A stretch of 23,124 nt of DNA from a virus. The notes below the pieces were generated by a model. The model worked only from the letters and a program-made list of their open reading frames with translations, searched no databases and was not told where the DNA came from. The number at the start of each line of letters is the position of its first letter. Within the stretch, counting starts at the first letter, position 1. Below, piece by piece: positions 1 through 6,127 of this stretch. The position numbers were made by a program, and so were the translations under genes. The stretch is from positions 1-23,124 of IMG/VR virus record IMGVR_UViG_3300037891_000785. One strand, written 5' to 3'.

Positions 1-63
1 GGAAAGAGTTGCCCCTTTGCCGGTTTTCAAGACCGGTGCATTCAACCACTCTGCCATCCTTCC
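1..63 (-). tRNA. tRNA-Ser (anticodon UGA), 3' part missing
   Basis: Read on the minus strand from 63, the sequence starts with an acceptor strand GGAAGGA, continues through a D-arm, and has an anticodon arm CCGGT-CTTGAAA-ACCGG (36 to 20) with anticodon TGA at 29-27. A long variable arm beginning AAAGGGGCAACTC follows, as in type II serine tRNAs. The anticodon arm and flanks closely match bacterial tRNA-Ser(UGA). The T-arm and 3' acceptor strand lie outside the window. It has its own sigma70-like promoter just upstream. UCA codons are common in such AT-rich phage genes, so codon supplementation is the likely role (inference). Confidence 0.93.
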
Positions 64-85
64 AGCTTTGTTAATTGTTACTTAC

Positions 86-114
86 AGTATACACTAACAT
101 TTAGGATTCGTCAA
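86..114 (-). promoter_or_regulatory. sigma70-like promoter of tRNA-Ser
   Basis: On the minus strand TTGACG (114-109) is followed after exactly 17 nt by TATACT (91-86), giving a start near 79, about 16 nt before the tRNA 5' end. It overlaps the last codons of the gene ending at 101. Seen in sequence; activity is inferred. Confidence 0.7.
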
Positions 115-634
115 TTGGAAGATTACTACCTTTTTGAACTATTCCAGATGTATCTGCTATAAGCCACGTATCATTAAAAAATTTAACCATTAATTTAGTA
201 ATTCTTCCTTGTGCTATATCTGAAGCATTGATATCTTTGATTTCTTTTACAAACTTCTGTCTTTTTAAAGATCTTGGAAATAATCTATAACAATCAGATA
301 CTAGTTTTTTTGTTAACCATTCTTCAGTCTTCATTTCTTTCTTTAAATCTTTGTCTTTTAGCATTCTATCTTTTAATTGCTGTTTATCTGTGTGTACTTC
401 AGTAATATCAAATTTTTTCTGTACTTTTTTTGCACTTTTTTCATGACAATACCAACTAATGCCATTGTTTATAAATGATGGAATTGTTTGATCACATTTA
501 TATCCGTAATCAATTTCGTGTTTTTTTAGAAAAGCAAGTAATTCTTTTTCTTTAGACTCATTATCAACACCAACTAATGCATCAGGAAATCCACTGCACC
601 AATTTTCTTCAATTAAAAAATACTTTACCCACAT
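101..634 (-). CDS. hypothetical protein, 177 aa
   Basis: I do not recognise this family. It is a soluble, lysine-rich protein with no membrane segment or signal peptide. The N-terminal third contains a cluster of aromatic residues and a few Cys (C13, C47, C63). The middle third (residues 68-115) is highly charged and probably helical. It starts at ATG 634 with only a weak AGG upstream, and is the last protein gene before tRNA-Ser, whose promoter overlaps its 3' end. It follows the nucleosidase-like gene by 7 nt and is probably co-transcribed with it. Confidence 0.75.
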   Translation of the reverse strand: MWVKYFLIEENWCSGFPDALVGVDNESKEKELLAFLKKHEIDYGYKCDQTIPSFINNGISWYCHEKSAKKVQKKFDITEVHTDKQQLKDRMLKDKDLKKEMKTEEWLTKKLVSDCYRLFPRSLKRQKFVKEIKDINASDIAQGRITKLMVKFFNDTWLIADTSGIVQKGSNLPIDES

Positions 635-641
635 ACATTAC

Positions 642-1205
642 CTATAATGTTGGTACCAACTCAATTAACGTTGGCATCTTTATTTTTTCCAACACTTCTT
701 TATTAAATATTGTACAACCAGTAGTAACATTCTGCAACCAGTCTTTGGAAGCTCTACTATCAGCTGAATCTGAAATGTACTTATAACATTTAAAGTCAAC
801 ATTGTGTTTTTTACAAATTTTTGCTATAGCATAGGCTTCCATGTCTACTATATCGCAATCAATTTTTGGCTTTGAAGTTGCAAAAGTATCTCCACTAGCA
901 CAAACAATACCTGGATTGCCAATCATAATATCTTTTTCATATGGAGTTTGACCTAATTTAAAATTAAGAGGTGTTGCATCCATATCTCTATCAACAAATC
1001 CTGTAACTTCAACTAATCCTGAAATATTTTTGTTTACTGCACCTGCTGTTCCATAATTAATTATTAGTTCAGGCTTTGAATCATTTATAATTTTTTCTGT
1101 TTCCGATGCGGCATTTATCTTACCTACTCCAGTAAAATGAATTACTGTTCCATACAGTCCTTCAACTTCCTCAGGTATTGCACATAGTACTACTAATTTT
1201 TCCAT
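642..1205 (-). CDS. MTA/SAH nucleosidase-like (nucleoside phosphorylase superfamily)
   Basis: At 187 aa it is shorter than bacterial MTAN enzymes (about 230 aa) but retains the family hallmarks. These are a start of the type VVLCAIPEEVE with the acidic residue E12, an NYGTAGAV nucleotide/phosphate loop near residues 50-57, VDMEAYAIA (E123, matching the ribose-binding Glu) and ISDSAD (D146, matching the catalytic Asp). Family knowledge: these enzymes cleave adenine from 5'-methylthioadenosine or S-adenosylhomocysteine. MTA is the by-product of spermidine synthesis, and speD lies about 1.5 kb upstream in the same gene run, so clearing MTA is a plausible job (inference). The ATG directly follows the stop codon of the deformylase gene, so the two are likely translationally coupled. 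Substrate among the superfamily is not certain. Confidence 0.85.
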   Translation of the reverse strand: MEKLVVLCAIPEEVEGLYGTVIHFTGVGKINAASETEKIINDSKPELIINYGTAGAVNKNISGLVEVTGFVDRDMDATPLNFKLGQTPYEKDIMIGNPGIVCASGDTFATSKPKIDCDIVDMEAYAIAKICKKHNVDFKCYKYISDSADSRASKDWLQNVTTGCTIFNKEVLEKIKMPTLIELVPTL

Positions 1206-1733
1206 TTATCTGCCTAACTTTTTTCTAATTTTTTGTGACTTTTTCTTTGCCATATCCCATTTTAGTTTTGAAGCTCTTTTATTAAATGTTATACCATCTA
1301 AATGATCACATTCATGTTGGAAACATTTACTTTCTATATTGTCTAACTCTGCTGTTTGTTCTTTGCCTGTAATATCTTGCCATTTGACAGTAACTACTTT
1401 TGGTCTTTTTACTTCAACCCAGATATCTGGAAAACTTAAACAGCCTTCAATGTCATTGACTTGTTCATTACTGCTTTCAACTACTTCAGGATTCCATACT
1501 ACTATAGGATTTTTAAATGTTTTAAAACTTTGCCCATTACCTATTGCAAAAAATCTTTTTGTTATTCCTATTTGGTTTGCCGCTAATCCTATACCTGATG
1601 CTGTTTCCATTAAACGGATCATTTCAACTTGAAACTTTTCTAAATCATTATTATAATGAACTAGTCCTTTGTTAAAATCAAACTCATCACTTTTAACGTG
1701 TAACGTTTCGTAAGGGTTAGTATATATTTCCAT
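1206..1733 (-). CDS. def: peptide deformylase
   Basis: Removes the formyl group from the N-terminal Met of nascent proteins. All three family motifs are present: motif 1 GIGLAANQIG (residues 47-56), motif 2 EGCLSFP (97-103, C99 as metal ligand), and motif 3 QHECDHLDG (139-147) with the HExxH metal site and catalytic Glu. The 175-aa length is normal for a bacterial enzyme, longer than many cut-down phage versions. The ATG is preceded by AAGAG. The next gene begins immediately after its stop. Deformylases occur in marine phage genomes and are usually explained as support for high-rate phage translation. With the tRNA and tmRNA it makes this end of the window translation-centred. Confidence 0.97.
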   Translation of the reverse strand: MEIYTNPYETLHVKSDEFDFNKGLVHYNNDLEKFQVEMIRLMETASGIGLAANQIGITKRFFAIGNGQSFKTFKNPIVVWNPEVVESSNEQVNDIEGCLSFPDIWVEVKRPKVVTVKWQDITGKEQTAELDNIESKCFQHECDHLDGITFNKRASKLKWDMAKKKSQKIRKKLGR

Positions 1734-1776
1734 GTAGGTCTCTTATTTTTAAACTGTTTGTTTATTTTTATTTAAT

Positions 1777-2175
1777 TCAATTACTTTTTTTTTGTATAGT
1801 ATCAATTAGATTCCCTAATCCATTTCTTCGTTGAGCTGTTAAAAGTTCTTTAATACGCAAATCATTAAATTCATCTCTGTGTATTGCTACTGCTTCTGTA
1901 ACATCTCCGCCAGTAAAACAGTCACACACTATTCTAGTAATACCTTTTGTAATCATTGAATCTGAATCGTACTGAACGTTAACTTTATCATTTTCAACTA
2001 TAGGATTAATCCATATACGAGATATACAACCAAAGACTAACTTATCATCAGTTCTTTGTTCACGTGATAATGATGTTTTATAATCTGCAAGTTCAACTAG
2101 ATATTCTAATCGTTCCATGCCTTCAAGTAATTCTAATTTAGAACCCCAGAGTTTAATTTTTTCTTTAATTGTCAT
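1777..2175 (-). CDS. sufE: SufE-like Fe-S cluster assembly protein
   Basis: At 132 aa it is a full-length stand-alone SufE-fold protein. The sulfur-accepting cysteine sits in VFGCISRIWI (C50), matching the VxGCxSxVW motif around Cys51 of E. coli SufE. The C-terminal LLTAQRRNGLGNLIDTI matches the family's RxxGLxxM helix. SufE takes persulfide sulfur from the cysteine desulfurase SufS and passes it to the SufBCD scaffold. No sufS or scaffold gene is in the window, so it would have to work with host partners (inference). Its ATG overlaps the stop of the preceding 60-aa gene (ATGA), indicating translational coupling within a speD - small ORF - sufE unit. Confidence 0.9.
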   Translation of the reverse strand: MTIKEKIKLWGSKLELLEGMERLEYLVELADYKTSLSREQRTDDKLVFGCISRIWINPIVENDKVNVQYDSDSMITKGITRIVCDCFTGGDVTEAVAIHRDEFNDLRIKELLTAQRRNGLGNLIDTIQKKSN

Positions 2176-2354
2176 TTTCCAGCTTGTTGTGTAAAGATTG
2201 TTTTTGATAGTGGCATTATTCTTGTTGGTCTTTTAATAATTAATTTTTTAGGTCTTCTAGCTATTCGTCTAACTGGTTTTTTACAAGTCAATCGTTTAGG
2301 TCTAAGAATCTTATCCATAAATCTGCTTGTTTCTACTATATCTGTTATTTTCAT
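2172..2354 (-). CDS. small basic hypothetical protein, 60 aa
   Basis: Very rich in Arg and Lys (for example residues 18-45, with repeated RP and KP pairs) and without any acidic patch, so a nucleic-acid-binding or virion-core role is possible, but no family is recognised. It is linked by ATGA overlaps to both neighbours: its start overlaps the speD stop and its stop overlaps the sufE start. That pattern argues it is real and translated. There is no Shine-Dalgarno, consistent with coupling. A T4-late-like TATAAATA lies 36 nt upstream, inside speD. Confidence 0.75.
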   Translation of the reverse strand: MKITDIVETSRFMDKILRPKRLTCKKPVRRIARRPKKLIIKRPTRIMPLSKTIFTQQAGK

Positions 2355-2722
2355 AATTGTATTTCAGTTAAACCTTTTTCTCTATCTAAATATTTATATT
2401 CAATTTTAACTGGATCAAACTGTTTAAGCTCATCAAATATAAGTTGTTCATTAAATGGTCCGCAAGTGTATACATCTAACTGAAACAACCCTGGATCTGA
2501 TTCATCCCAACAATGTAATGCTATGTGTGATGTTTCAATAACTACTAATCCTGTTAAACCTCTGTTGCCTTCTTCATTTACATAAGCAGTTATAGGTCCT
2601 TGACATATAATCATGCCAATTTTTTCTACTAATTGAGTTAACCATTTATGAGCCCACTGTGGACTTGTTGGAGTCTTTTTTGTTTCCGCTCTAATTATCA
2701 AATGTTTGTGTACTACTGCCAT
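2351..2722 (-). CDS. speD: S-adenosylmethionine decarboxylase (prokaryotic type)
   Basis: Makes decarboxylated SAM, the aminopropyl donor for spermidine. At 123 aa it matches the small bacterial/archaeal self-processing enzyme. The core GLTGLVVIETSHIALHCWDE (residues 55-74) aligns with the canonical pyruvoyl site: S65 would become the pyruvoyl group, H70 matches the processing His five residues later, and the LDVYTCG segment carries C87, the catalytic Cys. Odd point: the residue before the pyruvoyl Ser is Thr rather than the usual Glu. It starts at ATG 2722 with no Shine-Dalgarno; a GTTAAATA element ends five nt before the ATG. It is overlapped by the next gene. An MTA-nucleosidase-like gene downstream fits the same pathway. 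Confidence 0.93.
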   Translation of the reverse strand: MAVVHKHLIIRAETKKTPTSPQWAHKWLTQLVEKIGMIICQGPITAYVNEEGNRGLTGLVVIETSHIALHCWDESDPGLFQLDVYTCGPFNEQLIFDELKQFDPVKIEYKYLDREKGLTEIQL

Positions 2723-2727
2723 AGCTG

Positions 2728-2735
2728 TATTTAAC
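2728..2735 (-). promoter_or_regulatory. T4-late-like element next to the speD start
   Basis: GTTAAATA is followed by CAGCT and then the speD ATG. The element resembles the T4 late promoter TATAAATA. At that distance transcription would start at or next to the ATG. Role inferred from pattern only. Confidence 0.35.
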
Positions 2736-3013
2736 TATAATATAAACAACTGTATCAATGCTATTGCATTCATTATTGTAAACCAACTACATAGCACAAT
2801 TACAAAGGCCGCTTTACGTATTACTGCACTAACTACACCTAGGATAGAACCAATAAAATATAATGGTATAAAAATTCTAGTTGCAGGATCTAAAACTGTA
2901 AACGTTAGTATGGCACTAGCTGAAATTAAAAATATAGCTTCAACCATTTCACACCAAAATGCCAATGGTGAAAATGTGTAACTATCTTTTATAAATTTTT
3001 TAATTTTGTTCAT
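2735..3013 (-). CDS. small integral membrane protein, 92 aa
   Basis: Three hydrophobic stretches are visible after a short basic N-terminus (MNKIKKFIK), around residues 22-38, 42-62 and 66-90, so a three-pass inner-membrane protein is likely. No family is recognised; a holin is possible in principle but nothing specific supports it. I chose ATG 3013 because GGAG (3023-3020) lies 6 nt upstream; the in-frame TTG at 3025 would bury that ribosome site. It follows directly after the tmRNA gene, so the tmRNA promoter may also serve this gene. Confidence 0.8.
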   Translation of the reverse strand: MNKIKKFIKDSYTFSPLAFWCEMVEAIFLISASAILTFTVLDPATRIFIPLYFIGSILGVVSAVIRKAAFVIVLCSWFTIMNAIALIQLFIL

Positions 3014-3029
3014 TTGTATCTCCAATATA

Positions 3030-3279
3030 AGTGCAACTATTCTGTTGCCAGGTCAGTTGCCAACCCCGTTAGCCTAACTAATTAGGCCGCAAGTGCTAGA
3101 TTTTCATCTGCATTTGTAAATGTGTTCGCATTAACCGAGCTTACATCCGGACAACTCCATTGCTCTTTTAATTACTGTCGATCCTATTTCACCCCCATAA
3201 AACTGTTTAACTTAATGGTGGAGGTGGTCGGTACTGCCCCGACGTCCATATAATCTATTTCAACAACTTCAACATTGTA
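3030..3279 (-). ncRNA. ssrA: circularly permuted (two-piece) tmRNA
   Basis: In minus-strand order the acceptor piece comes first. It has a T-arm GTCGG-GGCAGTA-CCGAC (3243-3227), then acceptor strand CACCTCC, discriminator A and encoded CCA (3226-3216). After about 19 nt of intervening sequence the coding piece begins at 3196 with GGGGGTGAAATAGGATCGACAG, the typical tmRNA 5' region. GGGGGUG pairs with CACCUCC over 7 bp and places a G3-U70 wobble, the alanyl-tRNA synthetase identity element. A short CCGG/UCGG hairpin (3150-3135) sits where PK1 is expected, then a tag frame ending at TAA 3084-3082. A closing hairpin GCAAC-AGAATA-GTTGC lies at 3048-3033. This order is the permuted form known from alphaproteobacteria. 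Outer ends are approximate, and I did not resolve helix P2. Confidence 0.93.
3082..3129 (-). other. tmRNA proteolysis-tag reading frame
   Basis: Reading from a likely resume codon GCG (3129-3127) gives ANTFTNADENLALAA followed by TAA. The C-terminal LAA-type ending is the known ClpX recognition element of tmRNA tags, and the ADENLALAA end resembles the E. coli tag. The resume codon is inferred; the in-frame GCA at 3111 would give a shorter 9-residue tag. Confidence 0.8.
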
Positions 3280-3284
3280 AATAT

Positions 3285-3312
3285 ATTATACACGGAATTT
3301 AGAAAAATACAA
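3285..3312 (-). promoter_or_regulatory. sigma70-like promoter of the tmRNA
   Basis: TTGTAT (3312-3307), 16 nt, TATAAT (3290-3285) on the minus strand predicts a start near 3278, just upstream of the acceptor piece. It lies in the short gap after the stop codon of the 311-aa gene. Confidence 0.7.
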
Positions 3313-3319
3313 GAAAAAT

Positions 3320-4255
3320 TTAGATAGGAATGGTTTTAAGATTGGAAATAGTTTGTGTTGTAGCAATAGCTGAATTAATTAAGTAAGCCATACATGGGTC
3401 AGACATCAAACCTTCAAGTAGTCCTGCTAGAGCGGCCATTTTTAAAAGTTCCATAAATTGTCCAAGATACTTCAAGTCATTTTTGATTATATCAATTAAC
3501 AGTTTTGCCAAACCAACTATTGCTAGTGCCATTGCAAGTACACCAACTATTCCTTTGATCTTGTCCCATATTTCAGCAAGTATTGATCCTGCTTTCATCA
3601 ATCCTCCCATTAGGTCTTCAATGAATGCACAAGGGCCTGAAGATACATTTGGCACATTGGCTAATACTGTTGATAATGAGTTTACGGACCTAGCTATACT
3701 CAAATAGTTTGCTAGACCAGGAACAACAATACCACCCGGTGAACTTGGCGAAGTTGGTATTCCAACATCACTACCATGCGTTCCTGTATTTCCCATTAAT
3801 GACCATGGTGATACTCCAGCGGCCAATTCATCAATACACATACCACTTTGTCTATTACTCAAATAAGTGATATCTTTTAATGCACCATTGACATAATTAA
3901 TATCTTTTATTTCTGTGTCAGTTAATTTTCTAGATGTTTGTCCGTCACCTAATACTGATCCTGGCACTTCAGCTCTAAGGCTCCAAGTTTTGTTGTCCCA
4001 ATTATGAGGAAGTTGTGCCTGTTGTTCTGAAACTTTTCCTGCTATGTCTTTTAATTGATCTTCATGTGGATTTTTAAATCCAGCATAAGCTGAACAACTT
4101 CTTCCCCATGGATCTGTATGACTAACAATATTTAATGCACCACTTTTTAGTAGAGCTTTTTGTACGTCACTAATCTGGCTTGATGCTGGTATAATAGTAT
4201 TTGGAAAATTTAAACTATCTAAATATGCACCTGTTATTGTTTTACCTGTTACCAT
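3320..4255 (-). CDS. probable virion protein with hydrophobic C-terminal region, 311 aa
   Basis: No family recognised with confidence. The N-terminal 150 residues are soluble and rich in Trp and Asp, followed by a Gly/Ser/Pro linker (residues 158-180). Residues 210-310 are rich in Leu, Ile, Ala and Gly, with a possible membrane segment at 234-256 and amphipathic helices around it. Cysteines occur at 54, 140, 209 and 288. It starts at ATG 4255 behind AGGAG and follows the PAAR gene by 3 nt, so both are made together. PAAR proteins cap tail spikes and often travel with proteins they help deliver; a tail-tip or membrane-active role is inference from context only. Confidence 0.7.
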   Translation of the reverse strand: MVTGKTITGAYLDSLNFPNTIIPASSQISDVQKALLKSGALNIVSHTDPWGRSCSAYAGFKNPHEDQLKDIAGKVSEQQAQLPHNWDNKTWSLRAEVPGSVLGDGQTSRKLTDTEIKDINYVNGALKDITYLSNRQSGMCIDELAAGVSPWSLMGNTGTHGSDVGIPTSPSSPGGIVVPGLANYLSIARSVNSLSTVLANVPNVSSGPCAFIEDLMGGLMKAGSILAEIWDKIKGIVGVLAMALAIVGLAKLLIDIIKNDLKYLGQFMELLKMAALAGLLEGLMSDPCMAYLINSAIATTQTISNLKTIPI

Positions 4256-4258
4256 TTA

Positions 4259-4546
4259 TTAGTCTCCTACAAAAACTGTTGTTGATCCTGTTTGGACCGT
4301 TGATCCACAAGCAATTGGATCTGTAACTCTTCCTAGTTGTCTATTTTCAACATACACACTACCGGATCCAGACAATAGTGTACTGTCGTGGCATACTGCC
4401 AAACAACAATGAACTTCCCAACTATCACCTTGTCTATGTACTGGTAAATTATCTACGTGAACACTAGGACTAGCACTATTGTTAGCTCTCGATGGCCAAC
4501 AGCCGTGTCCTGTACAAATGTCACCTAATCTACATACTGCTTTCAT
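4259..4546 (-). CDS. PAAR-domain tail spike tip protein
   Basis: At 95 aa, essentially a whole PAAR domain. It begins with a GDICTGHGCWPSR segment (8-20), followed by the typical SPSVHVDNLPVHRQGD strand pair (26-41), Cys/His positions (H46, C47, C48, C52, H53) and the closing repeat GSVYVENRQLGRVTDPIACG with TVFVGD. These Gly/Cys/His turns form the small cone that sharpens the tip of contractile-tail spikes, with a metal held by Cys/His. There is no Shine-Dalgarno: TATAAATA ends five nt before the ATG and is at the same time the last codons and stop of the radical SAM gene. It lies upstream of the hydrophobic 311-aa gene. Confidence 0.9.
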   Translation of the reverse strand: MKAVCRLGDICTGHGCWPSRANNSASPSVHVDNLPVHRQGDSWEVHCCLAVCHDSTLLSGSGSVYVENRQLGRVTDPIACGSTVQTGSTTVFVGD

Positions 4547-4550
4547 AATG

Positions 4551-5783
4551 TTATTTATATGGAATTAAATGCTTACAGAATAAAGTATATAATTCCGGAA
4601 ATATAAGTTTCCAATTTTCATTTCTAACTGTATCAAACATTTTATTTACTTCCATGATCTTAACTTTTTCTGTGTGCTTGTATGGATTGTTTTCTACAAA
4701 AAGTATAACATCAGTAACCATTTGTTTTACTCTTGCGTTTTTTATTGTATCTACGTTCCAAGCATCTTTTAATTCTTTTGCTATATCTTTTCTAACCACT
4801 GCACTTAAACTAGATATACTCATATACTTTGGACTATTCACATATGATATACTTGGAAAAGTAACATTGATATTTTGTTGTATCCAATCAACTAATTCTT
4901 TGAGATATAAAACATTGAATATAGAAAGTGTAGTACTAACGCCTAGCTCTACGTTTTTGTTTTGTTGACTAAAATTGTACCAATATTTTACAACTTTTTC
5001 CATTGTTTGCCACTCAGTTCCTGATCTTAGAAAAGAACATTTATCGTCACCTATAGCATCAATGCTCATGACCAACTCAACTGTTTTAAATGTTTTTAAA
5101 GCATCTAAAAATTTTTGTTTTGGTAAAAAACTAGAATTAGTAAAAACTTCAAGGTGAATGTTTTTTGAAAATCCCCATTCACTTAAATTCTGTACGTAAT
5201 TTAAAAAATATTCACTTAACATTGGCTCACCACCAGTTACTTTAAGTTTTTTTATTTCCGCTGATTGTTTTTTGCTGATATTTTGTATTGCTTTGTTTAA
5301 TTGATTTTTAGGATCAAGTAATTTATCATTTGGATCAATTGCCCAATGCTTTTGCATATCCAATGAAGATTTAATTTCATTATGAAATCCACTTGATACC
5401 CATGGACTACAAGATCTACATTTAAGATTGCAAAATCTTCCTGATTCAATTTCTAAATATTCTAAACTTACTTCAGTTGTTTGTGTTAAATAATTTGTTG
5501 ATTTAGCACGTAACGATCTTACATCTTGTTGATCTTTTTTGTAACATCTCCAACAGCCTGCAACTTTTTCATTGTTTAACATTTTTTCTCTTAATGTTTT
5601 CATGTAGTGACTATCATAAAAAGCACTAGTCAATGAATTATTAGCATCAACATTTGGTCTAGGACCACAGCCACTATCTGCATCTATATCAAAAGTACAG
5701 CAAGGAGTTATGGACGAATCAGCCATAACATCTACTGAGCGAAAAGGGTAAAAGCAAGAAAATTTATTGTTAACAGTATCCAT
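4551..5783 (-). CDS. radical SAM protein (twitch/SPASM-like)
   Basis: At 410 aa it has a radical SAM cluster motif C118-x3-C122-x2-C125 (within GRFCNLKCRSC) and a SAM-binding GGEP at 184-187. Additional cysteines that could hold an auxiliary cluster lie N-terminal to the core (C28, C29, C39, C77, C80). That layout is seen in radical SAM proteins of T4-like marine phages annotated as twitch-domain proteins. The substrate is unknown. Neighbours are the RNR cluster upstream and the PAAR gene downstream; neither fixes a function. The start ATG 5783 has no Shine-Dalgarno and lies two nt after a perfect 7-bp inverted repeat. Confident as a radical SAM enzyme, not as to reaction. Confidence 0.92.
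   Translation of the reverse strand: MDTVNNKFSCFYPFRSVDVMADSSITPCCTFDIDADSGCGPRPNVDANNSLTSAFYDSHYMKTLREKMLNNEKVAGCWRCYKKDQQDVRSLRAKSTNYLTQTTEVSLEYLEIESGRFCNLKCRSCSPWVSSGFHNEIKSSLDMQKHWAIDPNDKLLDPKNQLNKAIQNISKKQSAEIKKLKVTGGEPMLSEYFLNYVQNLSEWGFSKNIHLEVFTNSSFLPKQKFLDALKTFKTVELVMSIDAIGDDKCSFLRSGTEWQTMEKVVKYWYNFSQQNKNVELGVSTTLSIFNVLYLKELVDWIQQNINVTFPSISYVNSPKYMSISSLSAVVRKDIAKELKDAWNVDTIKNARVKQMVTDVILFVENNPYKHTEKVKIMEVNKMFDTVRNENWKLIFPELYTLFCKHLIPYK
4552..4559 (-). promoter_or_regulatory. T4-late-like TATAAATA next to the PAAR start
   Basis: A perfect TATAAATA on the minus strand, followed by ACATT and the ATG of the PAAR gene. It also encodes the last two codons and part of the stop of the upstream gene, so chance cannot be excluded. 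If used, the transcript would start at about the ATG. Confidence 0.45.
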
Positions 5784-5785
5784 GT

Positions 5786-5801
5786 ACTGTTATTTAACAG
5801 T
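5786..5801 (-). promoter_or_regulatory. perfect inverted repeat at the radical SAM gene start
   Basis: ACTGTTA-AA-TAACAGT on the minus strand: 7-bp arms with a 2-bp centre, filling most of the 23-bp gap between two genes. A further half-site GTTAACAGTA (plus strand) lies within the first codons of the gene. There is no U-run after it, so a terminator is unlikely; a protein operator fits better. GTTAAATA within it also resembles a late-promoter element. Confidence 0.45.
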
Positions 5802-5806
5802 AACTT

Positions 5807-6127
5807 TTAGCTTTGTATGATTGATGATTTCTCTTCAGGTGTTGGTACTTTAACACTTGAAATTGTTTGAGAGTACTGTGATGATGCTACTGAATTTGCT
5901 TTTGTAACTGCAACTACTTGGCTCATTGGTAATACTATTGTATCATTAATGTCCTGCATCATTAAGAACTGACTCATAGCTACACCTTTTGGTGTATGAA
6001 TTAGCATCATTGGTTTTGAAACTGTAAATGAATCGTTATCAGCTTCAACTACTTTAGTGATAACTTCTTCACTTGATACAAGTTTTAATGTTATGATATC
6101 ATCTTTTTTATATTTGTTTACGATCAT
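5807..6127 (-). CDS. conserved small hypothetical protein, 106 aa
   Basis: The first 80 residues look like a compact beta-barrel: alternating strands around KKDDIITLKLVSSEEVITKVVEADND, then SKPMMLIHTPKGVAMSQFLM. This is of the kind seen in Sm-like or SH3-like folds. I recall similar small proteins in T4-like marine phages but no assigned function. The C-terminal 25 residues are Ser/Thr-rich and probably disordered. Its ATG overlaps the nrdB stop (ATGA), so it is translated together with ribonucleotide reductase. Confidence 0.8.
   Translation of the reverse strand: MIVNKYKKDDIITLKLVSSEEVITKVVEADNDSFTVSKPMMLIHTPKGVAMSQFLMMQDINDTIVLPMSQVVAVTKANSVASSQYSQTISSVKVPTPEEKSSIIQS

Noticed and set aside
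1339-1632. Plus-strand open frames opposite def, nrdA, the fibre gene and others
   Set aside because: They lie antisense to well-identified genes, lack ribosome sites and show no protein-like composition; treated as shadows.
2391-2398. TATAAATA inside speD as a late promoter for the 60-aa gene
   Set aside because: Perfect motif but inside a coding frame, and the downstream gene is tightly coupled by an ATGA overlap; left unlisted as a promoter.
3014-3025. TTG at 3025 as the start of the small membrane protein
   Set aside because: It would place the GGAG ribosome site inside the coding sequence; ATG 3013 fits the site at 6 nt.
3030-3279. Ordinary one-piece tmRNA or a tRNA-Ala
   Set aside because: The T-arm and CCA end lie upstream of the 5' acceptor strand and tag, which only a permuted gene explains.
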